NCBI RefSeq assembly: GCF_002995785.1
Contig: NZ_PVXO01000005.1
Coordinates: forward strand, 62,001 to 126,000
Source of the DNA: Clostridium liquoris
Lineage (GTDB): Bacteria; Bacillota; Clostridia; Clostridiales; Clostridiaceae
Direction of reading: 5' to 3'
DNA: 64,000 nt
A program made the translations under genes and the position numbers. This document shows positions 8,549 through 17,075 of this stretch, one piece after another; within the stretch, counting starts at the first letter, position 1; each line of letters begins with the position of its first letter. The notes under the pieces are model-generated. The model searched no databases, was not told where the DNA came from, and worked only from the letters and a program-made list of their open reading frames with translations.

Positions 8549-9076
8549 ATGAATATCAATACAAAGGAACTTGTAAAGTCTGGTTTATTCTTGGCCTTGG
8601 GATTGATTTTACCTTATATTTTTCACTTTACAGGAATGCCAGGGGACATACTTTTGCCAATGCATATTCCAGTTTTACTCTGCGGGTTTATATTAGGAGA
8701 AAGATATGGGCTGTTAATTGGATTTATTACTCCTTTATTAAATTCAGTTATTACAGGTATGCCGCCTATATACCCAGTGGCAATTTCTATGGCTTTTGAG
8801 TTAGCAGCTTATGGATGGTTATCAGGATATTTATTTAGAAAAAAAGCATATAATTTATATCTATCTTTAATAATAGCCATGATTTTTGGCAGATTTATAT
8901 CTGGATTGGCTAACTATTTATTATTAGGTTTTGCAGGAAAGACTTTTGCATTAAAATTATTTATGATTAATGCTTTTGTTAAACCAATATGGGGAATTAT
9001 AATTCAAATAATAATAATACCTATTATGGTTAAATCAATAGTTAAGAATGATAAGGTGGTTAGTCTAAATGGATAA
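8549..9076 (+). CDS. ECF transporter S component (vitamin-type substrate, unassigned)
   Basis: A 175-residue protein with about five to six membrane segments, of the ECF transporter S-component type, which binds a vitamin or similar micronutrient and docks on a shared EcfT-EcfA module. The run LPMHIPVLLCGFILG near residues 31-45 and the small-residue-rich first helix are typical of S components. The ATG follows an AGGGGGAG site. No EcfA or EcfT gene lies nearby, as expected for group II systems that share the module. It overlaps the downstream methyltransferase gene by 8 bases, so the two are co-translated and may handle the same cofactor or precursor. The substrate cannot be named from sequence alone. 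Confidence 0.75.
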   Translation: MNINTKELVKSGLFLALGLILPYIFHFTGMPGDILLPMHIPVLLCGFILGERYGLLIGFITPLLNSVITGMPPIYPVAISMAFELAAYGWLSGYLFRKKAYNLYLSLIIAMIFGRFISGLANYLLLGFAGKTFALKLFMINAFVKPIWGIIIQIIIIPIMVKSIVKNDKVVSLNG

Positions 9077-9641
9077 TAGGGATTTTTTTAATAATTTAGC
9101 TTTTAAATGGGATGACATATGTAAGCATGATGAAAAAAAGTTAGAAGAAATATTAGCTCTATCATCAGTAAAAGAAAATTCAAATATTCTTGATGTGGGT
9201 ACAGGAACCGGTGTACTAATTAAATATCTATTAAATACAAATCCTAGAAAAATTGTTGCAGTAGATATTTCAGAAAATATGATATCTGTTGCAAGAGAAA
9301 AATATAAAGATACTAGAATTAGATTTATAGTGAAAGATATAATGGAATATAATGAAGAAAAATTTGACTATGTATTTTTATACTCTGTTTATCCACACTT
9401 CAAAGACAAAGATGCTATTTTTAAACATTTGTCTGGGCTAATGAATACAGCAGGCAGAATAATAATTGCCCATTCTGAAAGTAAGGAAAAGATAAATGAA
9501 GTTCACGGCAAAAGTGAAAATGTGAAGGAAGATAAATTACCTTCGGGAGAAGTTACGGCTAATATAATGAGAAAATATTTTAAAGTGGAAAGAATAATAG
9601 ATAATGAAAAAATGTACTATTTATCAGGTATAAAAATATAA
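9069..9641 (+). CDS. Class I SAM-dependent methyltransferase
   Basis: A 190-residue Rossmann-fold methyltransferase. Motif I is ILDVGTGTGVL at about residues 43-53, an acidic motif II end follows (VAVDIS at about 71-76), and a motif-IV-like YVFLYSVYPHF sits near 110. It resembles small-molecule methyltransferases more than rRNA or DNA enzymes. Its ATG lies inside the end of the ECF S-component gene. The pairing suggests a role in modifying or salvaging the imported compound, but this is inference. A symmetrical terminator follows immediately. Confidence 0.85.
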   Translation: MDNRDFFNNLAFKWDDICKHDEKKLEEILALSSVKENSNILDVGTGTGVLIKYLLNTNPRKIVAVDISENMISVAREKYKDTRIRFIVKDIMEYNEEKFDYVFLYSVYPHFKDKDAIFKHLSGLMNTAGRIIIAHSESKEKINEVHGKSENVKEDKLPSGEVTANIMRKYFKVERIIDNEKMYYLSGIKI

Positions 9642-9673
9642 AAAATGTCAGGTATTTATCCTGGCATTTTTTT
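9641..9673 (+). terminator. Terminator after ECF-methyltransferase pair
   Basis: AAAAATGTCAGG (9641-9652) pairs with CCTGGCATTTTT (from 9660), including one G-U pair, and ends in a long T run. Confidence 0.85.
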
Positions 9674-9748
9674 ATGCTCTTTATAATAACTTTTTAAATT
9701 AGAGAAATATCAAAAATAGTTGTTAAAAATATGAAATTCTATTTAATA

Positions 9749-9778
9749 TTGGCAGGAATAAAAATACAAATGTAGAAT
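9749..9778 (+). promoter_or_regulatory. Probable promoter of the citDEF operon
   Basis: TTGGCA at 9749-9754, an 18-base spacer and TAGAAT at 9773-9778. Each hexamer differs from consensus at one base. Confidence 0.5.
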
Positions 9779-9797
9779 ATATAAGTTAATAAGGATT

Positions 9798-9810
9798 GTA
9801 TACAGTATAC
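9798..9810 (+). promoter_or_regulatory. Possible operator: doubled GTATAC
   Basis: GTATAC occurs twice around a single A at 9798-9810, within TTGTATAC..GTATACTAA, just downstream of the predicted start point. TGTATAC-type dyads are typical binding sites of GntR-family repressors, which control citrate lyase genes in several Gram-positives. No GntR gene is present in the window. Confidence 0.35.
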
Positions 9811-9848
9811 TAAAATACTTAGTTTATATTTTTACTGGAGGTGAGGTT

Positions 9849-10148
9849 ATGGAGATAAAAAAGGTAGGAAAGGCAGGAACTTTGGAATCCTGTGATATTG
9901 TAATAATAATTGAGCCAAATTCAAATAAAGGGATAGAAGTAAATTTAAATAGTTCTGTAGACAAACAATTTGGAAGTCAAATAAAAAAGGTTATAGAGGA
10001 TACACTATTAGCATTGGCTGTTAAGGATGCCACAGTACACGCAAATGATAGGGGGGCATTGGATTTTACAATAAAAGCAAGAGTACAGGCTGCAGCTTAT
10101 AGGGGAGCAGATGTAAAAGATTACTGTTGGGAGGTGATAGACAGATGA
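9849..10148 (+). CDS. citD: Citrate (or citramalate) lyase acyl carrier protein, gamma subunit
   Basis: A 99-residue acyl carrier protein of the lyase complex. Ser14 in AGTLESCD is the expected attachment site of the phosphoribosyl-dephospho-CoA group that carries the acetyl or substrate thioester. The length matches CitD (about 95-98). A GGAGGTGAGG site precedes the ATG. It overlaps citE by 4 bases (ATGA). The genes for prosthetic group synthesis and attachment (citC, citX, citG) are not in this cluster and must be supplied from elsewhere. In glutamate-fermenting clostridia the same subunit family serves citramalate lyase, so the substrate is uncertain. Confidence 0.92.
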   Translation: MEIKKVGKAGTLESCDIVIIIEPNSNKGIEVNLNSSVDKQFGSQIKKVIEDTLLALAVKDATVHANDRGALDFTIKARVQAAAYRGADVKDYCWEVIDR

Positions 10149-11047
10149 AGAAATTAAGACGAACCATGATGTATGTGCCAGGAAACAATCCAAGCATGAT
10201 AAAAGATGCACATATATATGGTGCAGATTCAATAATGTTTGATTTAGAGGATTCCGTTTCGTTAAAGGAAAAGGATACAGCTCGTTTTTTAGTATATAAT
10301 GCTCTTAAATCAGTTGATTATGAAGGAATAGAAAAAGTTGTAAGGGTAAATGGATTGGATACCTCCTTTGGATTAGATGACTTTAAGGCTATTGTAAGGG
10401 CAAAAGCAGATGTTATAAGGCTTCCAAAGACAGAAAAAGCAGAAGATATAGTAGAAGCAGATAAGCTTATTACTTCCATAGAAAAAGAGGTAGGAATAGA
10501 AGTGGGAACTATAAAATTAATGGCTGCCATAGAAAGTGCTATAGGCATTGTAAACGCATACAGTATAGCTAAAGCCAGCCCAAGACTAGTAGCCATAGCT
10601 ATAGGTGCAGAGGATTTTGTAACAGATATGAAAACAACTCGATCACCAGAAGGAGTAGAACTTTTAACCGCTAGAAGTCAGGTATTATTAGCAGCCAGAG
10701 CTGCAGGAATATATGCATTGGATACAGTATTTTCTGATATAAATGACCAGGAAGGGTTTATAAGAGAGGTTAAGTTAATTAAACAATTGGGTTTTGATGG
10801 AAAGTCTGTAATAAATCCTAAGCAGATAGCACCAGTTCATAAAATTTATACTCCTACACAAAAGGAAATTGAAAAATCTATAAAAGTATTGGAGGCTATT
10901 AAGGAAGCTGAAGGCAGAGGAGCTGGGGTAGCTTCCTTAAATGGGAAAATGATTGATGGACCTATAGTAGAGAGGGCTAGACGGATAATTGAATTGGCTA
11001 TAGCCTCAGGACTTTATAAAGGAGAGGAGGGTGAAGAAATTGGTTAA
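10145..11047 (+). CDS. citE: Citrate/citramalate lyase beta subunit (acyl lyase)
   Basis: A 300-residue HpcH/HpaI-fold enzyme that cleaves the carrier-bound citryl or citramalyl thioester, releasing oxaloacetate or pyruvate and leaving acetyl carrier protein. The N-terminus MKKLRRTMMYVPGNNP and FDLEDSV near residue 37 (metal site region) are family hallmarks, as is GAEDFVTDM near 155. An upstream in-frame TTG (10127) exists. ATG 10145 is preferred because GGGAGG lies 10 bases before it and it overlaps the citD stop as ATGA. It ends inside the citF start region. Confidence 0.92.
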   Translation: MKKLRRTMMYVPGNNPSMIKDAHIYGADSIMFDLEDSVSLKEKDTARFLVYNALKSVDYEGIEKVVRVNGLDTSFGLDDFKAIVRAKADVIRLPKTEKAEDIVEADKLITSIEKEVGIEVGTIKLMAAIESAIGIVNAYSIAKASPRLVAIAIGAEDFVTDMKTTRSPEGVELLTARSQVLLAARAAGIYALDTVFSDINDQEGFIREVKLIKQLGFDGKSVINPKQIAPVHKIYTPTQKEIEKSIKVLEAIKEAEGRGAGVASLNGKMIDGPIVERARRIIELAIASGLYKGEEGEEIG

Positions 11048-12581
11048 AAATGCAATAGGAAGATATATACCGGAGGAAATAGAGAACATAGGGAAATTAA
11101 ATCCTTATGCAGGATCCTTTAATTGCAAACCAACGGTTACTAAAATTAGTCCTAAAGTAACCCCTGTTTTCCCAGGAGAAAATAAATTATTAAAGGATAT
11201 AAAAGAGGCTATTTATAAAACTGGATTAAAGGATGGAATGACTATATCCTTTCATCATCATTTTAGAAATGGTGATTATATAGTAAACATGATATTGGAG
11301 GTTATAAGTGAGTTAGGTATAAGGGATTTAACAATAGCACCTAGTTCTTTAACAGACATCCATAGACCTATAATTCAGCACATTAAAGATGGGGTTGTTA
11401 AGAGAATAGAAACTAGTGGAGTAAGGGGAGATCTAGCTGAAGAAATATCTAAAGGTATATTAAATACTCCCATTATAATAAGATCCCATGGAGGAAGAGC
11501 TAGGGCTATAGAATCGGGAGAACTTCATATTGATGTAGCTTTTTTAGGGGTGCCTTCTTGTGATGATTATGGAAATGCTAATGGATTTTCAGGTAAAACT
11601 ATATGTGGTTCATTAGGATATGCAAAGGTGGATGCTGCTTATGCAGATAAGGTTGTTCTCATAACGGATAACTTAGTAAAATACCCTAACTTGCCAGCAA
11701 GTATTCCTCAAACTCAGGTTGATTATGTGGTAGAGGTATCTTCCATTGGAGATGAAAAGGGAATAATGTCAGGAGCCACTAGATTTACAAAAAATCCAAG
11801 AGAACTTTTAATTGCAGAATATACTGCCAAAGTTATAGAAAAATCAGGGTATTTTAAGGATGGTTTTTCTATTCAAAGTGGTTCAGGGGGAGCTTCTCTT
11901 GCAGTGGCAAGATTCTTAAGGGATAAGATGATTGAAAAAAATATTAAGGCGGATTTTGCATTAGGTGGAATTACAGGACAGTTTGTAGATATGCATGAGG
12001 AAGGTCTTATAAGAAATCTTTTTGATACCCAGAGTTTTGATTTAAGGGCAGCAGAATCTATAGGAAAAAATAAAGCACATTTTGAAATAGATGCTTCCTT
12101 TTATGCTAATCCTCACAATAAAGGCTGTGCTGTAAATAAGTTAGACATAGTTATATTAAGCGCCCTTGAAATAGATACAGATTTTAACGTTAATGTAATT
12201 ACAGGCTCTGATGGAATTATTAGAGGAGCATCTGGTGGTCATTGTGATACAGCAGCAGGAGCCAAGCTGGCTATTATAGTAACACCATTAATTAGAGGAA
12301 GAATACCTACTGTTGTAGATAAAGTAAATACAGTTATTACTCCGGGAGAAACAGTGGATATTTTGATTACTGATAGAGGAATAGCCATAAATCCTTTAAG
12401 AAAAGACTTAATAGAAAGATTTAAAAATGAGGATCTTCCTTTGTTTACCATAGAACAGTTAAAGGAAAAGGCTGAAAGTATTACTGGAAAACCTGATCCT
12501 ATAGAATATACAGATAAAATAGTTGGTTTAGTAGAATATAGGGATGGCACAATAATAGATGTAATTAGACAAATTAAGTAG
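11031..12581 (+). CDS. citF: Citrate/citramalate lyase alpha subunit (acyl-ACP transferase)
   Basis: A 516-residue CoA-transferase-like subunit that swaps the acetyl group on the carrier protein for the substrate (citrate or citramalate). Visible stretches are SFHHHFRNGDY near residue 75, IIRSHGGRARAIESGE near 145, and GSGGASLAVARFL near 285; length fits CitF (about 506-520). The GTG at 11031 has AAGGAG 6 bases upstream. TTG 11040 with AGGAGG 9 bases upstream is an alternative, and either overlaps the citE end. The tctCBA transporter genes follow after 80 bases with no strong terminator, so uptake and cleavage are probably co-expressed. Confidence 0.92.
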   Translation: MKKLVKNAIGRYIPEEIENIGKLNPYAGSFNCKPTVTKISPKVTPVFPGENKLLKDIKEAIYKTGLKDGMTISFHHHFRNGDYIVNMILEVISELGIRDLTIAPSSLTDIHRPIIQHIKDGVVKRIETSGVRGDLAEEISKGILNTPIIIRSHGGRARAIESGELHIDVAFLGVPSCDDYGNANGFSGKTICGSLGYAKVDAAYADKVVLITDNLVKYPNLPASIPQTQVDYVVEVSSIGDEKGIMSGATRFTKNPRELLIAEYTAKVIEKSGYFKDGFSIQSGSGGASLAVARFLRDKMIEKNIKADFALGGITGQFVDMHEEGLIRNLFDTQSFDLRAAESIGKNKAHFEIDASFYANPHNKGCAVNKLDIVILSALEIDTDFNVNVITGSDGIIRGASGGHCDTAAGAKLAIIVTPLIRGRIPTVVDKVNTVITPGETVDILITDRGIAINPLRKDLIERFKNEDLPLFTIEQLKEKAESITGKPDPIEYTDKIVGLVEYRDGTIIDVIRQIK

Positions 12582-12661
12582 AACTCCTGTTAGAGGAGCT
12601 TCGCAAAAGGTGTTTTTAAAATCTTTTAAATAAAAAATAAATAAATAGGGGGAAAATATGT

Positions 12662-13687
12662 ATGAAAAAAATTAAAACTATTGCAGGGGTATGTTTAACT
12701 TTGGTAATGACTTCGTCAATGATATTTTCGGGCTGCGGCTCACAAAGCGCAAATTCTGATTCTAAAGAAAAAAAGGTAGACTATCCTAAAAAGGCCATGG
12801 AATTCATAGCGCCAGCAGGAGCAGGCGGGGGATGGGATTTAACCATAAGAACTACTGCAAAAGTATTAGGAGACACAAAACTTGTATCAGTACCTATGCC
12901 GATAACAAATAAAACAGGTGGAGGGGGCGCTATAGCACTGTCATACTTACAACAGAAAAAAGGCAGTGATAGCATAGTAACCGTCTATTCACCACCATTA
13001 ATACTAATAAATTTAAATGGTTCAACTGAATATGGCTATAAGAATACAACTCCAATAGCAAGATTAATAACTGATTATGGCGCTTTTGTTGTAGCTAAAG
13101 ATTCTAAGTACAAAACTATTAATGATGTAATGGAATCTTTAAAAAAGGACCCCAAAAGCGTTAAAATAGGTGGAAACTCTTCAGCTGGAAGTATGGATCA
13201 TATACAATTTTTACTTATGGCAAAGGCTGCAGGAGTTAAAAATATAAAGGAAATACCTTATATAAGTTTTCAAGATAACTCAGGTTCTGCTCAGGTACTA
13301 GGGGGTCACGTGGATGTATTTTCAACTGGTCTTGGAGAAGTAAGGACTTTAATAGAAAGCAGTCAATTAAGAGCCTTAGCATCTACAGCTGCTAAAAGAG
13401 TAGGAACAGGTGTAATAAAGGATGTGCCAACTTGTAAGGAAATGGGTATAGATGCTGTATTTGAAAATTGGAGAGGAATGTTTGGGGCTCCAGATATGCC
13501 TGATTACGCTTTAAAATATTGGGAAGAAACCTTTAAAAAGATGTCAGAGACAGAGGATTGGAAAAAGGTTTGTGAAACAAATGGATGGGATATGGTTTAC
13601 CAAAATAGTGAGGACTTCAAAAAATTCTTGGATGGATGTAATGAACAATATAAAGAGATTTTACAGGAAATAGGGATGTTAAAATAA
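12662..13687 (+). CDS. tctC: Tripartite tricarboxylate transporter substrate-binding lipoprotein
   Basis: A 341-residue secreted binding protein. It has a lysine-rich N-terminus, a hydrophobic core and a lipobox ending at about Cys25 (MIFSGC), so it should be lipid-anchored outside the membrane. The mature part starts with YPKKAMEFIAPAGAGGGWD, the usual TctC ligand-loop pattern, and contains ENWRGMFGAPDMP near residue 275. It captures citrate or a related acid and hands it to TctBA. The first ATG (12658) opens only a five-codon frame; ATG 12662 follows AGGGGG. Position directly behind citDEF makes the lyase substrate its likely ligand. Confidence 0.9.
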   Translation: MKKIKTIAGVCLTLVMTSSMIFSGCGSQSANSDSKEKKVDYPKKAMEFIAPAGAGGGWDLTIRTTAKVLGDTKLVSVPMPITNKTGGGGAIALSYLQQKKGSDSIVTVYSPPLILINLNGSTEYGYKNTTPIARLITDYGAFVVAKDSKYKTINDVMESLKKDPKSVKIGGNSSAGSMDHIQFLLMAKAAGVKNIKEIPYISFQDNSGSAQVLGGHVDVFSTGLGEVRTLIESSQLRALASTAAKRVGTGVIKDVPTCKEMGIDAVFENWRGMFGAPDMPDYALKYWEETFKKMSETEDWKKVCETNGWDMVYQNSEDFKKFLDGCNEQYKEILQEIGMLK

Positions 13688-13733
13688 GGGGGATAAAATC
13701 TCCCTTTCAAATATGAGAAAAGAGGTGAAGTAA

Positions 13734-14213
13734 ATGATTAATAATCTATCAGCTTTATCAGGAATTGTATCAATAATATTAGGTATAGTATATATTATTC
13801 AAACACTTGCACTTCCAAGAGCCAGTATTGGCAGTCCTATGTCCCCATTATATTTTCCTCTGGGATTAGGAGTTTCCATGGTAGTACTTGGTATAATACT
13901 AGTTGTACAGGAAGCATTAAAGGGTGGGCTTAATGGCAAGGCTAGACAAAAATCTGATTTTAGATTAAATTATACCGGAAAACTAATCATATTCACCTGT
14001 ATTATTAGTATTATATACGCAATATTATACGAAAGAGCGGGTTTTATAATTTCTACAATATTCTTTTTAGAGGCTATACTAACAGCCATCAATGGCAAGG
14101 ATCAGTGGAAGATTAATACCATTGTTGCGGTATGCTTTAGTGTAGGTATATATATTTTATTCTCAAAAATATTAGGTATCATACTACCTATAACGCCAAT
14201 TATAAACATTTAA
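13734..14213 (+). CDS. tctB: Tripartite tricarboxylate transporter small membrane subunit
   Basis: A 159-residue protein with four hydrophobic segments and a basic loop near residues 63-78. It has the size and topology of the TctB subunit, and sits between tctC and tctA in the standard order. It forms the Na+-coupled membrane complex with TctA. AGAGGTGAAG precedes the ATG. Sequence conservation in this family is weak, so the call rests partly on context. Confidence 0.85.
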   Translation: MINNLSALSGIVSIILGIVYIIQTLALPRASIGSPMSPLYFPLGLGVSMVVLGIILVVQEALKGGLNGKARQKSDFRLNYTGKLIIFTCIISIIYAILYERAGFIISTIFFLEAILTAINGKDQWKINTIVAVCFSVGIYILFSKILGIILPITPIINI

Positions 14214-14230
14214 AATGGAGGTGAAAATGT

Positions 14231-15739
14231 ATGGAAACAATATTTACTAATCTTATGCATGGTTTCACTGTGGCTATGACTCCTATGAATATATTTTGGG
14301 TTACATTTGGTGGAGTATTAGGAACTATAATAGGAATGTTACCAGGGTTAGGACCTGCTACAGGGGTGGCGGTACTGTTGCCTTTAACCTTTACCATGGG
14401 ACCTACAGCAGCGTTGATAACTATGTGTGGTGTATATTATGGAGCTATGTATGGAGGCTCAAGAAGTTCTATTCTCATAAATACTCCTGGGGATGGAGCA
14501 GCCATAGCTTCTGCTTTTGATGGATATCCTATGACCTTAAATGGAAGGGCAGAGGCGGCTCTTGCTATTTCAGCTATAGCTTCTTTTATTGGAGGAACTA
14601 TTTCTACTATAGCAATGACCTTTGTAGCCCAACCAGTAGCTTACTTTGCTTTAAAATTTGGCCCTGCAGAATACTTTGTATTAATGGTTTTTGCATTATC
14701 CGCTACGGCTTCTTTATCTGAAGAAAATCTAGTAAAAGGTTTTATATCAATGATATTGGGGCTAATGATATCTACAGTAGGAATAGATCCTCAATCAGGC
14801 ATACAAAGATTTACCTTTGGCATATTAGAGCTTCAAGGGGGTATCGATTTTCTAGTAGTTATTATAGCAATGTATGCTTTAGGGGAAGTGTTTAAAAGTT
14901 TTGCTGCATTAAAAGAAGGAAAGAAAAAAATGCAGACAAAGTTCGGAAGAATATGGATAACAAAAGAGGATTGGAAGAGAAGTTGGAGGGCAATACTTAG
15001 AAGTACACCTTTGGGATTCTTCATAGGAGCATTACCAGGTGCTGGCGGTACCATGGCAGCATTAATGGCTTATAATAGTGAAAAGCAAATATCAAAACAC
15101 TCTGATGAATTTGGAAAAGGTGCTATAGAAGGATTGGCTGCTCCAGAAGCAGCTAATAATGCGGCTTCTGTAGGAGCACTCATACCAATGATGACTTTGG
15201 GAGTCCCAGGTTCAGGAACTACAGCAGTTATGATGGGAGCTTTACTTATGCTAGGATTACAGCCAGGGCCATTACTCTTTGAACAACATCCAGACGTAGC
15301 CTGGGGGCTCATAGCAAGTATGTATATTGGCAATATAATATTAGCTATAGTAAATATACCTATGGCGGGAATATTGGTTAGATTATTAGCTATACCTCCA
15401 AAGATTTTATATCCTATAATTTTAGGCTTAGCCTTTGTAGGAACCTATGCTATAGGAAATAGTGTAGTAGATTTTTATCTATTAGTTATTTTTGGATTGA
15501 TAGGATATTTTATGTGGAAGGCTGAAATACCAACATCACCATTGATTTTAGCAGTAATTGTTGGAAACAGTATGGAACAATCATTTAGACAGGCTGTAAA
15601 AATATCTGATGGAAGTTTATCTGTATTCTTTGGTTCTGCAATATGTGTGATATTAATTATATTAACAATAGTATCTATACTTTATCCTTTTATAAGAAAG
15701 GCTATGGTAAGAAGAAGAGATTTAGGTATAGCCAAGTAA
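14231..15739 (+). CDS. tctA: Tripartite tricarboxylate transporter large membrane subunit
   Basis: A 502-residue polytopic permease with about twelve membrane segments. Family hallmarks are FGGVLGTIIGMLPGLGPATG at about residues 25-44, GGSRSSILINTPGD near 75-88, GALPGAGGTMAALMAY near 262, and TLGVPGSGTTAVMMG near 320. It should be the translocating subunit for the acid bound by TctC, driven by a cation gradient. It starts 17 bases after tctB and is followed by a strong terminator that closes the citDEF-tctCBA unit. Confidence 0.95.
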   Translation: METIFTNLMHGFTVAMTPMNIFWVTFGGVLGTIIGMLPGLGPATGVAVLLPLTFTMGPTAALITMCGVYYGAMYGGSRSSILINTPGDGAAIASAFDGYPMTLNGRAEAALAISAIASFIGGTISTIAMTFVAQPVAYFALKFGPAEYFVLMVFALSATASLSEENLVKGFISMILGLMISTVGIDPQSGIQRFTFGILELQGGIDFLVVIIAMYALGEVFKSFAALKEGKKKMQTKFGRIWITKEDWKRSWRAILRSTPLGFFIGALPGAGGTMAALMAYNSEKQISKHSDEFGKGAIEGLAAPEAANNAASVGALIPMMTLGVPGSGTTAVMMGALLMLGLQPGPLLFEQHPDVAWGLIASMYIGNIILAIVNIPMAGILVRLLAIPPKILYPIILGLAFVGTYAIGNSVVDFYLLVIFGLIGYFMWKAEIPTSPLILAVIVGNSMEQSFRQAVKISDGSLSVFFGSAICVILIILTIVSILYPFIRKAMVRRRDLGIAK

Positions 15740-15747
15740 TTAATTTG

Positions 15748-15791
15748 AAGTCATAGGTAATCATAAATAATGATTTACTTATGACTTTATT
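15748..15791 (+). terminator. Terminator closing citDEF-tctCBA
   Basis: AAGTCATA with GTAATCAT (15748-15765) pairs with ATGATTTAC and TATGACTT (15770-15787), followed by TTATTATAT. Confidence 0.8.
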
Positions 15792-15891
15792 ATATATAAA
15801 TGGATAGATTTACACTAACAATATAATATAATATAATAAAAGATAATTATTTTTAGTGGCTTATTTAGCTCTTACTAGGGAGTGAAGATTT

Positions 15892-16731
15892 TTGAAATGG
15901 AAGATAAATATAAAGGGTTTAATAAAAAGAATAATAGATGATGAAATATTTGCTTTGGCATCTCAATTATCCTATAGCTTGTTATTAGCTTTTTTTCCAT
16001 TCCTTATATTTTTAATGACTTTAATAGGATTTAGTTCAATAAATAGTGAACTTGTATTATCAGAACTAAGTAACATATTACCTACAAGTGCTTATGAATT
16101 AGTTCGTAACACAGTAGTAGAAATATTGGAAACAAGAAATACAAATTTATTATCCTTTGGTATTATATTAACTTTGTGGACTGCATCCAGCGGATTTAGA
16201 AGTGTAATAAAGGGAATAAACAAAGCTTATGATGAGAAGGAAAAAAGATCCCTTTTTAAAGTAATAGGAATTTCTATAATTAGTACTTTAGGTCTAGGAT
16301 TTTTAATAATAATAACCATACTTTTATTGGTTTTTGGACAAATAATTGGCTCTTTATTAGCTAAAAAGATGGGCTTCAGTTATTTGTTCAATATTATATG
16401 GTATTTATTAAGATATGTAATAATTATTTTTTCTATGATAACAATATTTGCTTTAATATATCATTATATTCCAAGTAGAAGATTAAAATGGAGGGAAGTG
16501 ATACCAGGGGCAATATTTAGCACACTGGGTTGGATAGTTGTTTCTTTTGGATTTGCTTTTTATGTTAATAATTTTGGCGATTATTCAAAGGTATACGGAA
16601 GTATTGGTGCAGTAATAATTCTTTTAACATGGCTGTATTTAACCTCAGTAATAATTATAATTGGTGGGGAAATAAATGCATCAATAGCTATAGATAATGG
16701 TGTAAAATATAAAGATAAGAGTTACCGTTAA
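15892..16731 (+). CDS. YihY/BrkB family inner membrane protein
   Basis: A 279-residue protein with about six membrane helices and the YihY pattern: ALASQLSYSLLLAFFPFLIFL at the first helix, LWTASSGFRSVIKGINKAY near residue 95-113, PGAIFSTLGWIV near 205, and a final YGSIGAVIILLTWLYL segment. Members were once thought to be ribonucleases (BN); the molecular role is unsettled, with lipid or metabolite transport suggested. The TTG start at 15892 has AGGGAGTG about 8 bases upstream. It stands alone, with terminators on both sides. Confidence 0.88.
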   Translation: MKWKINIKGLIKRIIDDEIFALASQLSYSLLLAFFPFLIFLMTLIGFSSINSELVLSELSNILPTSAYELVRNTVVEILETRNTNLLSFGIILTLWTASSGFRSVIKGINKAYDEKEKRSLFKVIGISIISTLGLGFLIIITILLLVFGQIIGSLLAKKMGFSYLFNIIWYLLRYVIIIFSMITIFALIYHYIPSRRLKWREVIPGAIFSTLGWIVVSFGFAFYVNNFGDYSKVYGSIGAVIILLTWLYLTSVIIIIGGEINASIAIDNGVKYKDKSYR

Positions 16732-16750
16732 GCAGAGCTCTTATCTTTTA
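16711..16750 (+). terminator. Terminator overlapping the yihY-like 3' end
   Basis: AAAGATAAGAG (16711-16721, inside the gene's last codons) pairs with CTCTTATCTTT (16738-16748), followed by a short T-rich stretch. Confidence 0.7.
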
Positions 16751-16830
16751 AAGTTAGTCTTTTATTCATATGGTCTATATTTATTATAGTAGTATTTAAT
16801 AAAAACTCTATATTGTTTTCTTTGAAAATA

Positions 16831-16860
16831 TTGACTTATCACAGTGTGTTATGCTAAAAT
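16831..16860 (+). promoter_or_regulatory. Promoter of the SAM riboswitch transcript
   Basis: TTGACT at 16831-16836, an 18-base spacer and an extended -10 TATGCTAAAAT ending at 16860. It is just upstream of the riboswitch. Confidence 0.7.
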
Positions 16861-16883
16861 GTCTTTAAAATTAAATAAGATGC

Positions 16884-16990
16884 TTCTTATCCAGAGAGGT
16901 GGAGGGACTGGCCCGATGAAACCCGGCAACCGGAAAGTTATATACTTTCAAGGTGCCAATTCCAGCAGGTGTAAGACCTGATAGATAAGA
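16884..16990 (+). promoter_or_regulatory. SAM-I (S-box) riboswitch
   Basis: The leader contains the classic S-box core: TTATCCAGAGAGGTGGAGGG, then GGCCCGATGAAACCCGGCAACC, AAGGTGCCAATTCC and the closing GATAAGAG. P1 pairs TCTTATC with GATAAGA. S-adenosylmethionine binding stabilises P1 and leads to termination at 17002-17034. In the unbound state ATAGATA (16981-16987) can pair with TATCTAT (17010-17016) of the terminator loop region, giving an antiterminator. This places the downstream transporter under methionine/SAM control. Confidence 0.97.
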
Positions 16991-17001
16991 GGAGAAGTTG
17001 T

Positions 17002-17034
17002 ACTTCTTGTATCTATCTACAAGGAGTTTTTTTA
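17002..17034 (+). terminator. SAM-controlled terminator
   Basis: CTTCTTGTA (17003-17011) pairs with TACAAGGAG (17018-17026, one G-U pair), followed by seven T. Confidence 0.9.
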
Positions 17035-17075
17035 TTTTTAAAATAAGATTATATTTTATTTAGGAGGAAATATTA

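Noticed and set aside
12585-12615. Small CTCC/GGAG hairpin between citF and tctC as a terminator
   Set aside because: The stem is short, interrupted and lacks a T run; the genes are more likely co-transcribed.
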